NCBI GenBank assembly: GCA_033875255.1
Contig: JAWZSN010000005.1
Location: forward strand, 1 to 64,000
Length of the DNA stretch: 64,000 bases
Source: Marinimicrococcus sp033875255
Lineage (GTDB): Bacteria; Pseudomonadota; Alphaproteobacteria; Geminicoccales; Geminicoccaceae
Direction: 5' to 3'
A program made the translations under genes and the position numbers. Each line of letters begins with the position of its first letter. Position 1 is the stretch's first letter. Positions 15,800 through 24,631 of the stretch are shown in pieces. A model generated the notes under the pieces. The model had not been told where the DNA came from. It was given only the letters and a program-made list of their open reading frames with translations, and made no database searches.

Positions 15800-17164
15800 A
15801 TGACCGGCGGTAACGGCGAGACCTGTTGCGGGCCCGGCTACGCGTCGCCGCAGGAGGCGATGCGGGCGCCGCGCGAGACGCTTCTCTACGTGATCGGGCT
15901 CTACACCAATACCGGGGTGGATGCGCCGGACTATCTGGCGACCGTCGACGTGGATCCGCAAAGCGCCGGCTATGGCAAGGTCGTCCACCGCCTGGAGATG
16001 CCCAACAAGGGCGACGAGCTGCACCATTTCGGCTGGAACGCCTGCAGCTCCTGCCATGGCGACGCCAGCGCCGAGCGGCGCTTCCTCGTCGTGCCCGGCC
16101 TTCATTCGGGGCGCATCCACATCATCGACACGGAGGATCCGCGCGCCCCGAAGATGCACAAGGTGATCGAGCCGGGGGAGATCGTCGCCAAGGCCGGGCT
16201 CACAGGGCCGCACACCGTGCACTGCCTGGGCCATGACATCATCATCTCGATGCTGGGCGACGCGAACGGCGACGGGCCGGGCGGTTTCTTGCTGCTGGAC
16301 CAGAACTTCGAGGTGAAAGGGGTGTGGGAGAACAGCCGCGAGGGCCTCGTCTACAGCTACGACTTTTGGTACCAGCCGCGGCACAACATCATGATCTCCT
16401 CGGAGTTCGCCGCGCCCAACACCTATTATCCGGGGTTCAAGCTCGAGGACGTGCAGGAGGGCCGCTACGGCAGGCGGCTCCATCTGTGGGATCTCGCGGG
16501 CAAGCGCATCGCCCGCACGGTCGACCTCGGAGCCGAGGGCATGATCCCGCTCGAGGTCCGCTTCCACCACGATCCCGAGAGCACCCACGGCTTTGTCGGC
16601 GTGGCCCTGTCCTCCAATGTCTGGCACTGGCACAAGGCCGGCGGGGGCGAGTGGCAGTTCGAGAAGGTAATCGCCCAGGAGCCGGTCGAACTCGAGGGCT
16701 GGCCCATCCCGGTCCCGCCGCTGGTCACCGACATCGTCCTCTCGATGGACGACAGGTTCCTCTATTTCTCGAACTGGCTGCACGGCGATCTGCGCCAGTA
16801 CGACGTCAGCGATCCGGCGCACCCCAGGCTCAGCGGCCAGGTGTGGCTGGGCGGCCTGCTCGGCAAGGCGCCGGAGGTCAACGGCCACGCCATCGCCGGC
16901 GGCCCGCAGATGCTGCAGCTCTCGCTCGACGGCAAGCGGCTTTACTGCACCACCTCGCTGCTCTCGAGCTGGGACAACCAGTTCTATCCCGAGTTCAAGG
17001 AGAAGGGCGGCTGTCTGGTGCAGATCGACTGCGATACCGCCAATGGCGGGATGCGCCTCAACCCCGAATTCCTCGTCGATTTCGGCAAGGAGCCCAAGGG
17101 TCCGGCGCGCGCCCACGAGATGCGCTACCCGGGCGGCGACTGCACCAGCGACATCTGGCTTTGA
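15800..17164 (+). CDS. mtoX: SBP56 family protein, probable methanethiol oxidase
   Basis: A 454-residue homologue of selenium-binding protein 1/methanethiol oxidase, which converts methanethiol to formaldehyde, H2S and H2O2. Family landmarks are LLYVIGLYTNTG, HHFGWNACSSCHGD, GLTGPHTVHCLGHD, YQPRHNIMISSEF, FHHDP, and the C-terminal ARAHEMRYPGGDCTSDIW. The several conserved histidines are the likely copper ligands. ATG at 15800 has a purine-rich segment (GGGCGAAGG) just upstream. No export signal is evident, unlike some periplasmic homologues. A cupin gene follows after 26 bases and is probably in the same transcript. Confidence 0.85.
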   Translation: MTGGNGETCCGPGYASPQEAMRAPRETLLYVIGLYTNTGVDAPDYLATVDVDPQSAGYGKVVHRLEMPNKGDELHHFGWNACSSCHGDASAERRFLVVPGLHSGRIHIIDTEDPRAPKMHKVIEPGEIVAKAGLTGPHTVHCLGHDIIISMLGDANGDGPGGFLLLDQNFEVKGVWENSREGLVYSYDFWYQPRHNIMISSEFAAPNTYYPGFKLEDVQEGRYGRRLHLWDLAGKRIARTVDLGAEGMIPLEVRFHHDPESTHGFVGVALSSNVWHWHKAGGGEWQFEKVIAQEPVELEGWPIPVPPLVTDIVLSMDDRFLYFSNWLHGDLRQYDVSDPAHPRLSGQVWLGGLLGKAPEVNGHAIAGGPQMLQLSLDGKRLYCTTSLLSSWDNQFYPEFKEKGGCLVQIDCDTANGGMRLNPEFLVDFGKEPKGPARAHEMRYPGGDCTSDIWL

Positions 17165-17190
17165 GGGATGCGACGAGCGGGAAGCGATGC

Positions 17191-17661
17191 ATGAGCGGAC
17201 AGGAGGATCGCCCCGACTGGCGCACGAACGGCGTGCGCGTGGTGCGGGCCGGTGAGCTCGACACCAACACGCCGCAAACGGCGGGGATGAACCGCGCGGC
17301 GGCCATCACGCATGCCCGGGTGGGCGCGCAGAAGATCTGGGCAGGGACGGTCCATATCCATCCCGACGCCAAAACCGGTGCGCACCATCACGGCGAGCTG
17401 GAGAGCGTGATCTACGTGATCAGCGGCCGGGCGCGGATGCGCTGGGGCGAGAGGCTGGAGTTCGTCGCCGAGGCCGGCCCCGGCGACTTCATCTACGTGC
17501 CGCCCTTCGTCCCCCACCAGGAGATCAACGCCAGCACCGACGAGACGCTCGACTGCGTGCTGGTGAGGAGCGACCAGGAGGCGGTGGTGGTCAATCTCGA
17601 CATCGAGCCGGTCGAGAAGCCCGAGCAAGTCCGCTGGATCGACCCGATCCACAGGGAATGA
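17191..17661 (+). CDS. Cupin-domain protein
   Basis: A 156-residue single cupin. Motif 1 is in AKTGAHHHGELESVIYVISG (HHH with a downstream Glu, typical metal ligands) and motif 2 in GDFIYVPPFVPHQEIN, whose His completes the metal site. It lies 26 bases downstream of the SBP56/methanethiol oxidase gene, so a shared role in sulfur or one-carbon chemistry is possible but unproven. It could be a metal-dependent oxygenase, an isomerase or a simple binding protein. Confidence 0.8.
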   Translation: MSGQEDRPDWRTNGVRVVRAGELDTNTPQTAGMNRAAAITHARVGAQKIWAGTVHIHPDAKTGAHHHGELESVIYVISGRARMRWGERLEFVAEAGPGDFIYVPPFVPHQEINASTDETLDCVLVRSDQEAVVVNLDIEPVEKPEQVRWIDPIHRE

Positions 17662-17668
17662 GGGTGGA

Positions 17669-18202
17669 TCAGTCGCGGTCTAACCGGATGTCGCCATTGT
17701 TCTGCATGGTACAGCGGTAGCGGTAGGGAGCCTCCTTCCACAGGACCATGCTCATGACACGCCGGCCGCCTTTGGTGCCGATGCTCCCGAACTGCTGCAC
17801 CTCGAAGCCCTGGCGGGCGGCAGCCTCGGCGCAGGCGCTGCGGAAATCGCGTCCGCCCTGTCCCTCCGGCTTCCTGCCGCGGCGCGCCTTGCCCTTGCGA
17901 CTGTCGCGCCGGTCGACCGACAGGTCGGCGCGCCGCCGGTCGCGGTCATAGGAGCAGGTGGCGCGGTAGGCGTCGCCGTCGCGGCGCAGCGCCAGCTCGA
18001 CCCGCACCTTGCCGCCGCCCCGGCGGTCGGTGTCGCGGACCTCCTGCACATCGAAGCCGCGGCCGCGGGCCTCGTTCCGGCACGCCTCGCGCGCCTCCTG
18101 GCCTAGCCTGCCCTTGCGGTCGTTCCCGCCGCCGGCCAGGGCGCCGGCGCCCGGCCAGGAGGTCAGCACCAAGGCTGCCGCGAGGAGCAAGAGATTGCGC
18201 AT
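17669..18202 (-). CDS. Secreted basic hypothetical protein
   Basis: A 177-residue protein with a clear signal peptide (LLLLAAALVLTSWPGAGALAG). The mature part is very basic, with two similar cysteine-bearing repeats: ACRNEARGRGFDVQEVRDTD and ACAEAAARQGFEVQQFGSIG, each followed by a beta segment ending in a second Cys (ATCSYDRD, YRCTMQNN). The internal repeat suggests two copies of a small disulfide-closed domain separated by an Arg/Lys/Gly-rich linker. No family recognised. Its 3' end faces the cupin gene across 7 bases. Confidence 0.65.
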   Translation of the reverse strand: MRNLLLLAAALVLTSWPGAGALAGGGNDRKGRLGQEAREACRNEARGRGFDVQEVRDTDRRGGGKVRVELALRRDGDAYRATCSYDRDRRRADLSVDRRDSRKGKARRGRKPEGQGGRDFRSACAEAAARQGFEVQQFGSIGTKGGRRVMSMVLWKEAPYRYRCTMQNNGDIRLDRD

Positions 18203-18376
18203 CAGATCCCTCCTCACCGGGCTTGCCGCCCCTTGCGCCACCATGCAATCGTGGGCGCGTGGGCATGGTTCCGCGAGGGCACCTACGGCGCGTGCGCCCC
18301 CGGGATCGCTGCGTCCTGTGCGCCTCGGCGCACCTGCCGGAGAGCGCACGGCACTCCAGCTACGGGAAAGGGTAGC

Positions 18377-19360
18377 ATGTCGAGGTTCGACCGTCCGCCG
18401 CTGCCAGCCGAGGCCTGGCTTGCAGCGCTCGTGAACGGATCCAGCGACGCGATTGTCAGCAAGAACCTCGACGGCGTCATTACCAGCTGGAACGGCGGTG
18501 CCCAGACCCTCTTCGGGTGGACCGCCGAGGAGGCGGTGGGGCAGCACATCTTCATGATTGCCGGGCCCGGCAATGAAGGCGAGATGCGGGCGATCCTGCA
18601 GCGGGTCCGCCAGGGCGAGCGGGTCGGCCACTACGACACCACGCGGCGCCACAAGAGCGGCCGGCTGGTCGACGTCTCGCTCACCGTCTCGCCGATTCGT
18701 GACGCTTCCGGCACCGTCGTCGGAGCATCCAAGATTGCCCGCGACATCGGCGATCGCAAGCGCTGGGAACAGCAGCAGCAGCTATTGCTGGAAGAGCTCA
18801 ACCACCGGGTCAGGAACACGCTGGCGACGATCCAGTCACTGGCCCGGCACACTTCCCGCGGCGCCTCGTCGCTGCCCGACTTCTGCGACGCCTTCGAGGC
18901 GCGGATCGGCGCCATGGCGGCCGCCCACGACATGGTGGTGGCCGGCAACTGGACCGGCGCCTCGATCCGCCGCATCGCGTCGGCTCTGCTCGCTCCCGAG
19001 CGGTCCCCCGATCCGGCGGCATGGCGGATCGACCTGCCGGAGGCGCGGGTCGGCCCGGCGCTGGCCCTCAATCTCGCCTTGGCGCTCCACGAGCTCGGCA
19101 CCAATGCCCTGCGGCACGGCGCGCTCAGCCGGCGGGGCGGCACGGTCTGCCTGACCGGCCATGTCGAGCAGGGGTGCCTCGTGCTGGTCTGGCGCGAGCA
19201 GGGCGGGCCGCTCGTGGAGCCGCCGCGGGATCAAGGCTTCGGTACCATCCTGCTGGCCCGCGCGCTGGCCCACCAGCACCAAGGCAGGGTGGATCTCGAC
19301 TGGCGCGTGGAAGGGCTGGTCTGCACCATCGTGGTGCCGCTCCCGCCCGGCGCAAATTGA
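18377..19360 (+). CDS. PAS-domain HWE-family sensor histidine kinase
   Basis: A 327-residue soluble sensor kinase. A PAS domain covers about residues 15-125 (SSDAIVSKNLDGVITSWN, ASKIARDIGDRKR being the PAC end). It is followed by the HWE-type dimerisation helix with the phospho-acceptor His at about 143 (EELNHRVRNTLATIQSLA), an N-box HELGTNALRHGALS and the W-x-E motif in LVWREQGG that names the family. There are no membrane helices, so the signal is cytoplasmic. No response regulator gene is adjacent; HWE kinases often act on distant single-domain regulators. The sugar ABC genes start 71 bases downstream on the same strand. Confidence 0.9.
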   Translation: MSRFDRPPLPAEAWLAALVNGSSDAIVSKNLDGVITSWNGGAQTLFGWTAEEAVGQHIFMIAGPGNEGEMRAILQRVRQGERVGHYDTTRRHKSGRLVDVSLTVSPIRDASGTVVGASKIARDIGDRKRWEQQQQLLLEELNHRVRNTLATIQSLARHTSRGASSLPDFCDAFEARIGAMAAAHDMVVAGNWTGASIRRIASALLAPERSPDPAAWRIDLPEARVGPALALNLALALHELGTNALRHGALSRRGGTVCLTGHVEQGCLVLVWREQGGPLVEPPRDQGFGTILLARALAHQHQGRVDLDWRVEGLVCTIVVPLPPGAN

Positions 19361-19430
19361 CAACACGCCGTCGCCCGGCCGAAGCTCCGGCCACGGGCAG
19401 CGAACCCGGCAGAAAAATGGGAGGCGAACG

Positions 19431-20378
19431 ATGGTCCGCATCACGAGGCGTCTGCTCCTGGGTGCCGGCCTTGCGGCAATGCTCGCATTGCCGGCGGCGG
19501 CGGCCGACATGAAGGTCATGACCTCCGTACCGAGCATGGGCTTTCCGTTCTTCGTTCACATGATGAAGGCCCTCAAGGACGAGGCGCAGCAGCTCGGCAT
19601 CGAGACGGTCGAGAGCGACGGGCAGAACAGCGCGCCCAAGCAGACCGCCGATGTCGAGGCCGCGGTGGTGCAGGGCGTCGATGGCATCGTCATCAGCCCC
19701 CTCGACGTGAACGCCATGGCGCCGGCCGTCTCCACGGCCATCGAGAACGGCGTGCCGGTGGTCACGGTGGACCGGCGGGTGGCCAGCGTCGACGGCATCC
19801 TCGCCCATGTCGGCGCCGACAACGTCAAGGGCGGTGAGGCGCAGGGGCGCTGGGTGATGGAGGCGTTCCCCGAGGGCGCCACGATCATCAACCTGCAGGG
19901 CCAGCCGGGAGCGAGCCCCGCCATCGACCGCAACAAGGGCCTCCACAACGTTCTCGACGAGCACAAGGACAAGTACAAGATGGTGGCCGAGCAGACCGCC
20001 AATTTCGCCCGCGACCAGGGTCTCACGGTCACCGAGAGCCTGCTGGCGGGGATGGAGAGCGCGCCGGACGTGATCGTCGCCGCCAATGACGACATGGCGC
20101 TGGGCGCGCTCGAGGCCGTCAAGGCGCGCGGCCTCGAGGACAAGGTGAAGATCATCGGCTTCGACGCGCTGCCCGAGGCGCTGGCGAGCATCCGCGACGG
20201 CGGCCTCGCCGGCACGGTCGAGCAGTTCCCCGGCGGCCAGAGCCGCAAAGCCATGCAGATCATGGCCGCCCATCTCGAGGACGGCACGAAGCCGGAGCAG
20301 GATCTCGTGCTGCTCGAGCCCATCGTCATCACCAAGGACAATATCGACAAGGCCGAGCGGCTGGGCGAGCTGAACTAG
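19431..20378 (+). CDS. Sugar ABC transporter substrate-binding protein (ribose/xylose type)
   Basis: A 315-residue periplasmic-binding protein of the LacI/RbsB-like class. An N-terminal export signal (RITRRLLLGAGLAAML then LPAAAADM) is followed by the two-lobed fold: SVPSMGFPFFVHMMKALKD, the hinge-like GVDGIVISPLDVNAMAP, NDDMALGALEAVKARG and the terminal GFDALPEALASI region. It begins a sugar-uptake unit with the ATPase 58 bases downstream; the matching permease is about 5.8 kb away. The ligand is not predictable beyond a sugar or related polyol. Confidence 0.88.
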   Translation: MVRITRRLLLGAGLAAMLALPAAAADMKVMTSVPSMGFPFFVHMMKALKDEAQQLGIETVESDGQNSAPKQTADVEAAVVQGVDGIVISPLDVNAMAPAVSTAIENGVPVVTVDRRVASVDGILAHVGADNVKGGEAQGRWVMEAFPEGATIINLQGQPGASPAIDRNKGLHNVLDEHKDKYKMVAEQTANFARDQGLTVTESLLAGMESAPDVIVAANDDMALGALEAVKARGLEDKVKIIGFDALPEALASIRDGGLAGTVEQFPGGQSRKAMQIMAAHLEDGTKPEQDLVLLEPIVITKDNIDKAERLGELN

Positions 20379-20436
20379 CGCACGGGCGGCGGCGATCCCG
20401 TCCTCCCGGGGCACGGGATCGCCGGCTGGAGGCAAT

Positions 20437-21969
20437 ATGGGCGAGGCGGCGCCGCTGCTCGTGATGAGCGGCATCACCAAGACGTTTCCGGGCGTGCGCG
20501 CCCTCTTTGGCGCCGGGCTCGAGGTGCGCCGAGGCGAGGTGCATGCGCTCCTGGGCGAGAACGGCGCCGGCAAGTCGACGCTCCTGAAGATCCTGGCAGG
20601 CGCGCAAAGGCCGGATTCCGGGACCATCCGCCTGGACGGCGAGACCATCGAGCTGGCCGATCCGCAGGATGCGCAGGAACGCGGCATCGTCACCATCTAC
20701 CAGGAGTTCAACCTGGTCCCCTCGCTGAGCGTGGCCGAGAACGTCTTCATCGGCCGCGAGCCGGTGCGGGCCGGCTTCGTCGCCTGGCGCGAGATGGAGC
20801 GGCGCACCGCCGCCATTCTGGACGAGGTGGGCCTGGCGGTCTCGCCGACCCGGCTGGTGAGCGATCTTTCGGTCGCCGAGCAGCAGATGGTCGAGATTGC
20901 CCGTGCCGTCTCGATGGAGGCACGGCTGGTCGTCATGGACGAGCCCACCTCGGCACTCTCCGAGCACGAGGTGGGCAAGCTCTTTTCCATCGTGCGGAGC
21001 CTTAGGGCGCGGGGCCTGGGCATCGTCTTCGTGACGCACCGGCTCGACGAGGTGATGGCGCTGTGCGACCGCTTCACCGTGCTTCGCGACGGCGAGCCGG
21101 CGGGCAGCGGGCAGGTGGCCGATACCGGGGTCGATGGTCTAGTGCGCCTCATGGTGGGCCGCGAGGTCGAGCGCCTGTTCCGTCACCGCACTGCCGCCAG
21201 AGCGCCGGGCGAGGTGGCGCTGCGCGTCGAGCGGCTCTCGCGCCAGCGTGATCCTGCCAACCCGCACGCCACCAGCGTCGAGGAAGCGAGCCTCGAGGTC
21301 CGCCACGGCGAGATCCTCGGCATCGCCGGACTCGTGGGGGCAGGGCGCAGCGAGCTCGCCCGCGCCATCTTCGGCGCCGACCCGATCGCCGGCGGGCGCA
21401 TCATGGTGGAAGGGCGCGAGCTCGCCATCCGCTCGCCCCGCGACGCGATCCGCGCCGGGATCGGGCTGGTGCCCGAGGATCGCAAGCAGCAGGCGCTGTT
21501 CCTCGCTCTGGCGGTGCGCGACAATCTCGCCATTGCCGCCCTCGACCGGCTGGGCGGTCGCCTGGGGCTGGTCGACGAGGCGCGGGAGGCGCGGCTGGTC
21601 GAGAGCTTCCGGGAGAAGCTCAACATTCGTATGGCGGGTGCCGGGCAGGCGATCGAGAACCTCTCGGGCGGCAACCAGCAGAAGGTCGTGCTGGCCCGTT
21701 GGCTGGCGCTCGAGCCCCGGGTGCTGATCGTCGACGAGCCGACCCGCGGCATCGACATCGCCGCCAAGGCGGAGGTGCACCAGCTTCTCTACGAGCTTGC
21801 CGACAGCGGCATCGCGGTGATCGTGATCTCTTCCGAGCTGCCGGAGGTGATGACCGTGAGCGACCGCATCATCACGATGCGCGAGGGGCGGATCACCGGC
21901 GAGCTGCCGGGCGCCGAGGCCGACGAAGAACGGTTGATGCAGCTCATGGCGCTGGGCGCTGCCGCGTAG
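20437..21969 (+). CDS. Sugar ABC transporter ATP-binding protein (RbsA-like, double NBD)
   Basis: A 510-residue protein with two fused nucleotide-binding domains. The first has an intact Walker A (GENGAGKST), a signature variant LSVAEQQMVEIARAV and Walker B VVMDEPTSALSE. The second has the usual degenerate P-loop GLVGAGRSE, an intact signature LSGGNQQKVVLARW and Walker B LIVDEPTRGID. This asymmetric arrangement is the norm in CUT2-type carbohydrate importers. It follows the binding-protein gene directly. The permease is not the next gene, which is unusual for this family. Confidence 0.93.
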   Translation: MGEAAPLLVMSGITKTFPGVRALFGAGLEVRRGEVHALLGENGAGKSTLLKILAGAQRPDSGTIRLDGETIELADPQDAQERGIVTIYQEFNLVPSLSVAENVFIGREPVRAGFVAWREMERRTAAILDEVGLAVSPTRLVSDLSVAEQQMVEIARAVSMEARLVVMDEPTSALSEHEVGKLFSIVRSLRARGLGIVFVTHRLDEVMALCDRFTVLRDGEPAGSGQVADTGVDGLVRLMVGREVERLFRHRTAARAPGEVALRVERLSRQRDPANPHATSVEEASLEVRHGEILGIAGLVGAGRSELARAIFGADPIAGGRIMVEGRELAIRSPRDAIRAGIGLVPEDRKQQALFLALAVRDNLAIAALDRLGGRLGLVDEAREARLVESFREKLNIRMAGAGQAIENLSGGNQQKVVLARWLALEPRVLIVDEPTRGIDIAAKAEVHQLLYELADSGIAVIVISSELPEVMTVSDRIITMREGRITGELPGAEADEERLMQLMALGAAA

Positions 21970-22053
21970 GCGGGAGCGTCTCCCCGCGGCAACCTCCTCC
22001 CGGCCCCCGGCGTTTTTCCGGTAGCGTCATGCCCGGGGCGAGGGGGATGGGTG

Positions 22054-22749
22054 ATGCCCGAAAACGAGGCCGAGCTGCTGCTGCGCCGGGCGGCGTTCAT
22101 GCTCCTGGTGATGGCGCTCGTCTCCCTGCCCGTCGGCCCGCCCGGCCCTGCCCTCTGGCTGCAGGCGGTGGCCAAGGACGGTGACGGCGGCAAGGGCGGG
22201 GACAAGAGCGACAAGAGCGACAAGAGCGACAAGAGCGACAAGGACGACAAGGACGACCGGGGCAAGGACGACCGCGGCAAGTCCGACAAGGACGAGCGCG
22301 GGAAGCCTGACAAGGACGAGAAGGATGATCCCGGCAAGTCCGGGAAGGGTGAGGCAGAAGACCGGCCCGGCGACGGGCGTGACCGGGGGGCGGACGACAG
22401 GCGGGGCGGCGAGCCTTCGGGCCGGACACCCTCGCCCCGCCCCGACTCACCGCCGGAGGACAAGGCGGGCGGCACGCCCGGCGGGCGCGGAACCGCTTCG
22501 GGTGGCGGCACGGGCGGCAGGACCGCACGCGCCACGGCACCAGTAGGCGACGTCCCGCTGAACAGCTGGCGCGACGGGGGCGCCGCCAACGCCGAGAACC
22601 TGTTCCGGCAGCGCTTTGGCACCCCGGGTGCGCGAGCCACCGCCGTCCTCCCTCTGCGGCCGCCGGAGCTCACCGATCCACAGCAAGGTCCTGACCTGAC
22701 GCCGGCCGAGGAGCAGGCGCTCATTGCCGAGGGGTGGCCGGTCCGATGA
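22054..22749 (+). CDS. Hypothetical protein with DKS/DKD repeat tract
   Basis: About 231 residues: an N-terminal hydrophobic segment (FMLLVMALVSLPVGPPGPALWLQAV) that could be a signal or anchor, then a strongly charged, disordered region of repeated Asp-Lys-Ser and Asp-Lys-Asp units, a Pro/Gly/Arg-rich stretch, and a short ordered C-terminus (LFRQRFGTPGARATAVL...LTPAEEQALIAEGWPVR). A GTG three bases upstream is an alternative start. The stop overlaps the following lipoprotein gene in ATGA, so the two are translationally coupled and probably act together at the envelope. No family recognised. Confidence 0.6.
   Translation: MPENEAELLLRRAAFMLLVMALVSLPVGPPGPALWLQAVAKDGDGGKGGDKSDKSDKSDKSDKDDKDDRGKDDRGKSDKDERGKPDKDEKDDPGKSGKGEAEDRPGDGRDRGADDRRGGEPSGRTPSPRPDSPPEDKAGGTPGGRGTASGGGTGGRTARATAPVGDVPLNSWRDGGAANAENLFRQRFGTPGARATAVLPLRPPELTDPQQGPDLTPAEEQALIAEGWPVR
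22201..22254 (+). repeat. In-frame 9-bp tandem repeat
   Basis: Four exact copies of GACAAGAGC are followed by two copies of the variant GACAAGGAC, coding for (DKS)4(DKD)2. As the unit is a multiple of three, copy-number change would alter protein length without shifting frame. Confidence 0.9.
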
Positions 22750-23084
22750 GGGGGGTGCGGGTCCTGCTGCTGGGGCTGCTGCTGGCCGCCTGCGCCACGG
22801 CGCCGGACGGCGATCTGGTCTATAATCGGCTGGGGCCGGATGAGGCGCAGCGCGCCGACGGGGTGCTGCAGCGGGCGCTCGAGAACTACCCGAGCGGCCG
22901 CGAGCTGGCCTGGCGCGATCCGACCACTGGCGTCGCCGGCAGCGTCGTCCCGTTGCGCAGCTTTCGCACACGCTCGGGCCGGATCTGCCGCGAGTTCGTC
23001 GAGACGGTGGCTCTCGGCAGTGTCGCGGACCGCTACCGTCTCACCGGCTGCCGCGACGAGGCTGGGATCTGGCGGCCGCGCTGA
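22746..23084 (+). CDS. Small lipoprotein
   Basis: A 112-residue lipoprotein: signal GVRVLLLGLLLAAC with the lipobox cysteine at residue 16. The mature domain has RADGVLQRALENYPSGRELAWRDP and SGRICREFVETV...RLTGCRDEAGIW, resembling the small surface-antigen/RT0821-type lipoproteins where C-R-E-F and a later W-x-x-G segment recur. The start overlaps the upstream stop by four bases (ATGA). It is probably an outer-membrane-associated partner of the repeat protein upstream; function unknown. Confidence 0.7.
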   Translation: MRGVRVLLLGLLLAACATAPDGDLVYNRLGPDEAQRADGVLQRALENYPSGRELAWRDPTTGVAGSVVPLRSFRTRSGRICREFVETVALGSVADRYRLTGCRDEAGIWRPR

Positions 23085-23094
23085 AGGGCCGCTC

Positions 23095-24300
23095 TCAGAC
23101 CAGGGCTGCCATCACCCGCTTCATCAGCTCGCGGCGCATGGTGTCGTCGGTGATGGGGCCCTGCCCGAAACGCACCACGACGAGATCCCTGCTGGGCACC
23201 GCCGCGAGCAGCGATTCGCGGTAGCCGCGCGCGTAGAACGCGTCCTTGGGCACCTCGGCGCCGAGCCCCCGCCCGGTCTTGTTCAGCCACCAGAGGTAGC
23301 CGTAGTACTTGTTGGAATCGGCGCCGATCTCGAAGGGTGAGCCCGGGGTCGGCACAAAGCTGGTCTTCTTCAGGTGGCCTGCCGGCTTGACCAGCTTCTT
23401 GAAGCTCTTTTTGCTCACCACCGCCCGGCTGCCCCACTGGCCCTTGTTGAGCATCAAGTAGCCGATCCGCGCCAGGTCGCGGGCGCTCATCCATGCCTCG
23501 GAGGAGGCCAGCGTATAACCGTCGGCATAGCTGTCCCAGCGGATATCGGGGATGCCGATCGGCCGCGCGATCTCGGTGTTGAAGACCTCGCGCACGCTCC
23601 TGCCGGTGATGTTCTTGGCGGCGATCGCCATGAGATCGACGGGCAGGGAGGCGTAGGACCATTCCGACTGCGGCTTGGTGCGCACCGGCTGCGAGAGCAC
23701 GACGTCGAGATAATGGTCCTGCAGCGGCTCGTCGTCCGGCTCGAGGCCCGAGGACATGGTGAGCAGGTGCTTGAAGCGGATGGCCCGGCGCCGCGCGTCG
23801 GCGGCGGCCCACTCGGGCGGCAGGAACTCCCAGGCGGCGTTCTTGTCCCGGATCAGCTTGCCGGCGCTGAAGTCGCGGCTGTTCTCGAAGATCTTCATCA
23901 TCGTGAGACCAGTGAGCGACTTGGAGATCGACGCCACCTTTTGCGGGTCGTCGCGGCCCCACTCGCCGGCGATCCAGCCATTGCGGATGACGAGCAGCGT
24001 GGTGTCGGCGGCAAAGCCCGCATTGTAATCCTGGGCGAGCTTCAGCATGTCCCAGTCGATGCCGGCAGTCTCGCGGATCGCGGCCTTCTCGGTGGTCGAA
24101 GGGGTGACATTGCGGCCGACAAGCGAGCGCCAGCCGCCGGCGCTCTCTGCCGGCGGCACGTAGGAGCTCTTCTTATTGTTCTTCTTGCGAGCAGCGGTCG
24201 CCGGCAGGGGCGCCAGCAAGCTGCCCATGATAAGTCCAGCGCTTGCTAGCAGCATTCCGCGCCGCGTGCTCGTCGTCTTCGCCGACCGGCCGCTCGTCAC
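23095..24300 (-). CDS. Serine hydrolase (class C beta-lactamase fold)
   Basis: A 401-residue secreted hydrolase. GTG at 24300 is preferred because a GGGGGAAG ribosome-binding site lies just upstream and it gives a twin-arginine-like signal (STRRGMLLASAGLIMGSLL). The catalytic S-x-x-K is in VASISKSLTGL; the second motif Y-x-S is in EWSYASLPVD. YYGYLWWLNKTGRG and FYARGYRESLLAAVP form the C-terminal wall typical of the esterase/DD-peptidase-like members. It is convergent with the lipoprotein gene, 10 bases apart. A penicillin-hydrolysing role is not implied; many relatives are esterases. Confidence 0.82.
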   Translation of the reverse strand: MTSGRSAKTTSTRRGMLLASAGLIMGSLLAPLPATAARKKNNKKSSYVPPAESAGGWRSLVGRNVTPSTTEKAAIRETAGIDWDMLKLAQDYNAGFAADTTLLVIRNGWIAGEWGRDDPQKVASISKSLTGLTMMKIFENSRDFSAGKLIRDKNAAWEFLPPEWAAADARRRAIRFKHLLTMSSGLEPDDEPLQDHYLDVVLSQPVRTKPQSEWSYASLPVDLMAIAAKNITGRSVREVFNTEIARPIGIPDIRWDSYADGYTLASSEAWMSARDLARIGYLMLNKGQWGSRAVVSKKSFKKLVKPAGHLKKTSFVPTPGSPFEIGADSNKYYGYLWWLNKTGRGLGAEVPKDAFYARGYRESLLAAVPSRDLVVVRFGQGPITDDTMRRELMKRVMAALV

Positions 24301-24631
24301 CGCGCTTCCCCCTCGTGCAATGCCCGCTCCGGCGGCGGCCAGGCGCGCGCCGCCACGCTCGCGGCACACCCTCCTGCGTCGTGCCGCCGCCGCAATGCAG
24401 AGCTGCCGGAAAGCATACCTCAATGTGGCCGCCGCGAATCGATCTCCGGGACAATGCCGCATGACCATACACCAGCCGTCCTCGCCGCATTTCCCGTGAC
24501 GGTTGCTAAGGTACTTCTTATGCGCGTTCAAAGTGCATTCTCGAGGGCTTGTCGGAGCGACGATGACGGCGTTACGCTCATCGGCTGGGCGTCGCGTCAG
24601 GGCGATGCCGGACAGGCGGGGAGGCAGTCTC
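24301..24631. other. Divergent intergenic region (serine hydrolase / dodecin)
   Basis: About 330 bases separating the divergent serine hydrolase and dodecin genes. It holds both leaders and presumably both promoters. The part from about 24410 to 24560 is less GC-rich than the genes. I found no clear operator palindrome or RNA structure. Confidence 0.4.

Noticed and set aside
22201..22254. Regular short repeats as a possible CRISPR array
   Set aside because: They are contiguous 9-bp units without spacers and code for a DKS tract inside a gene.
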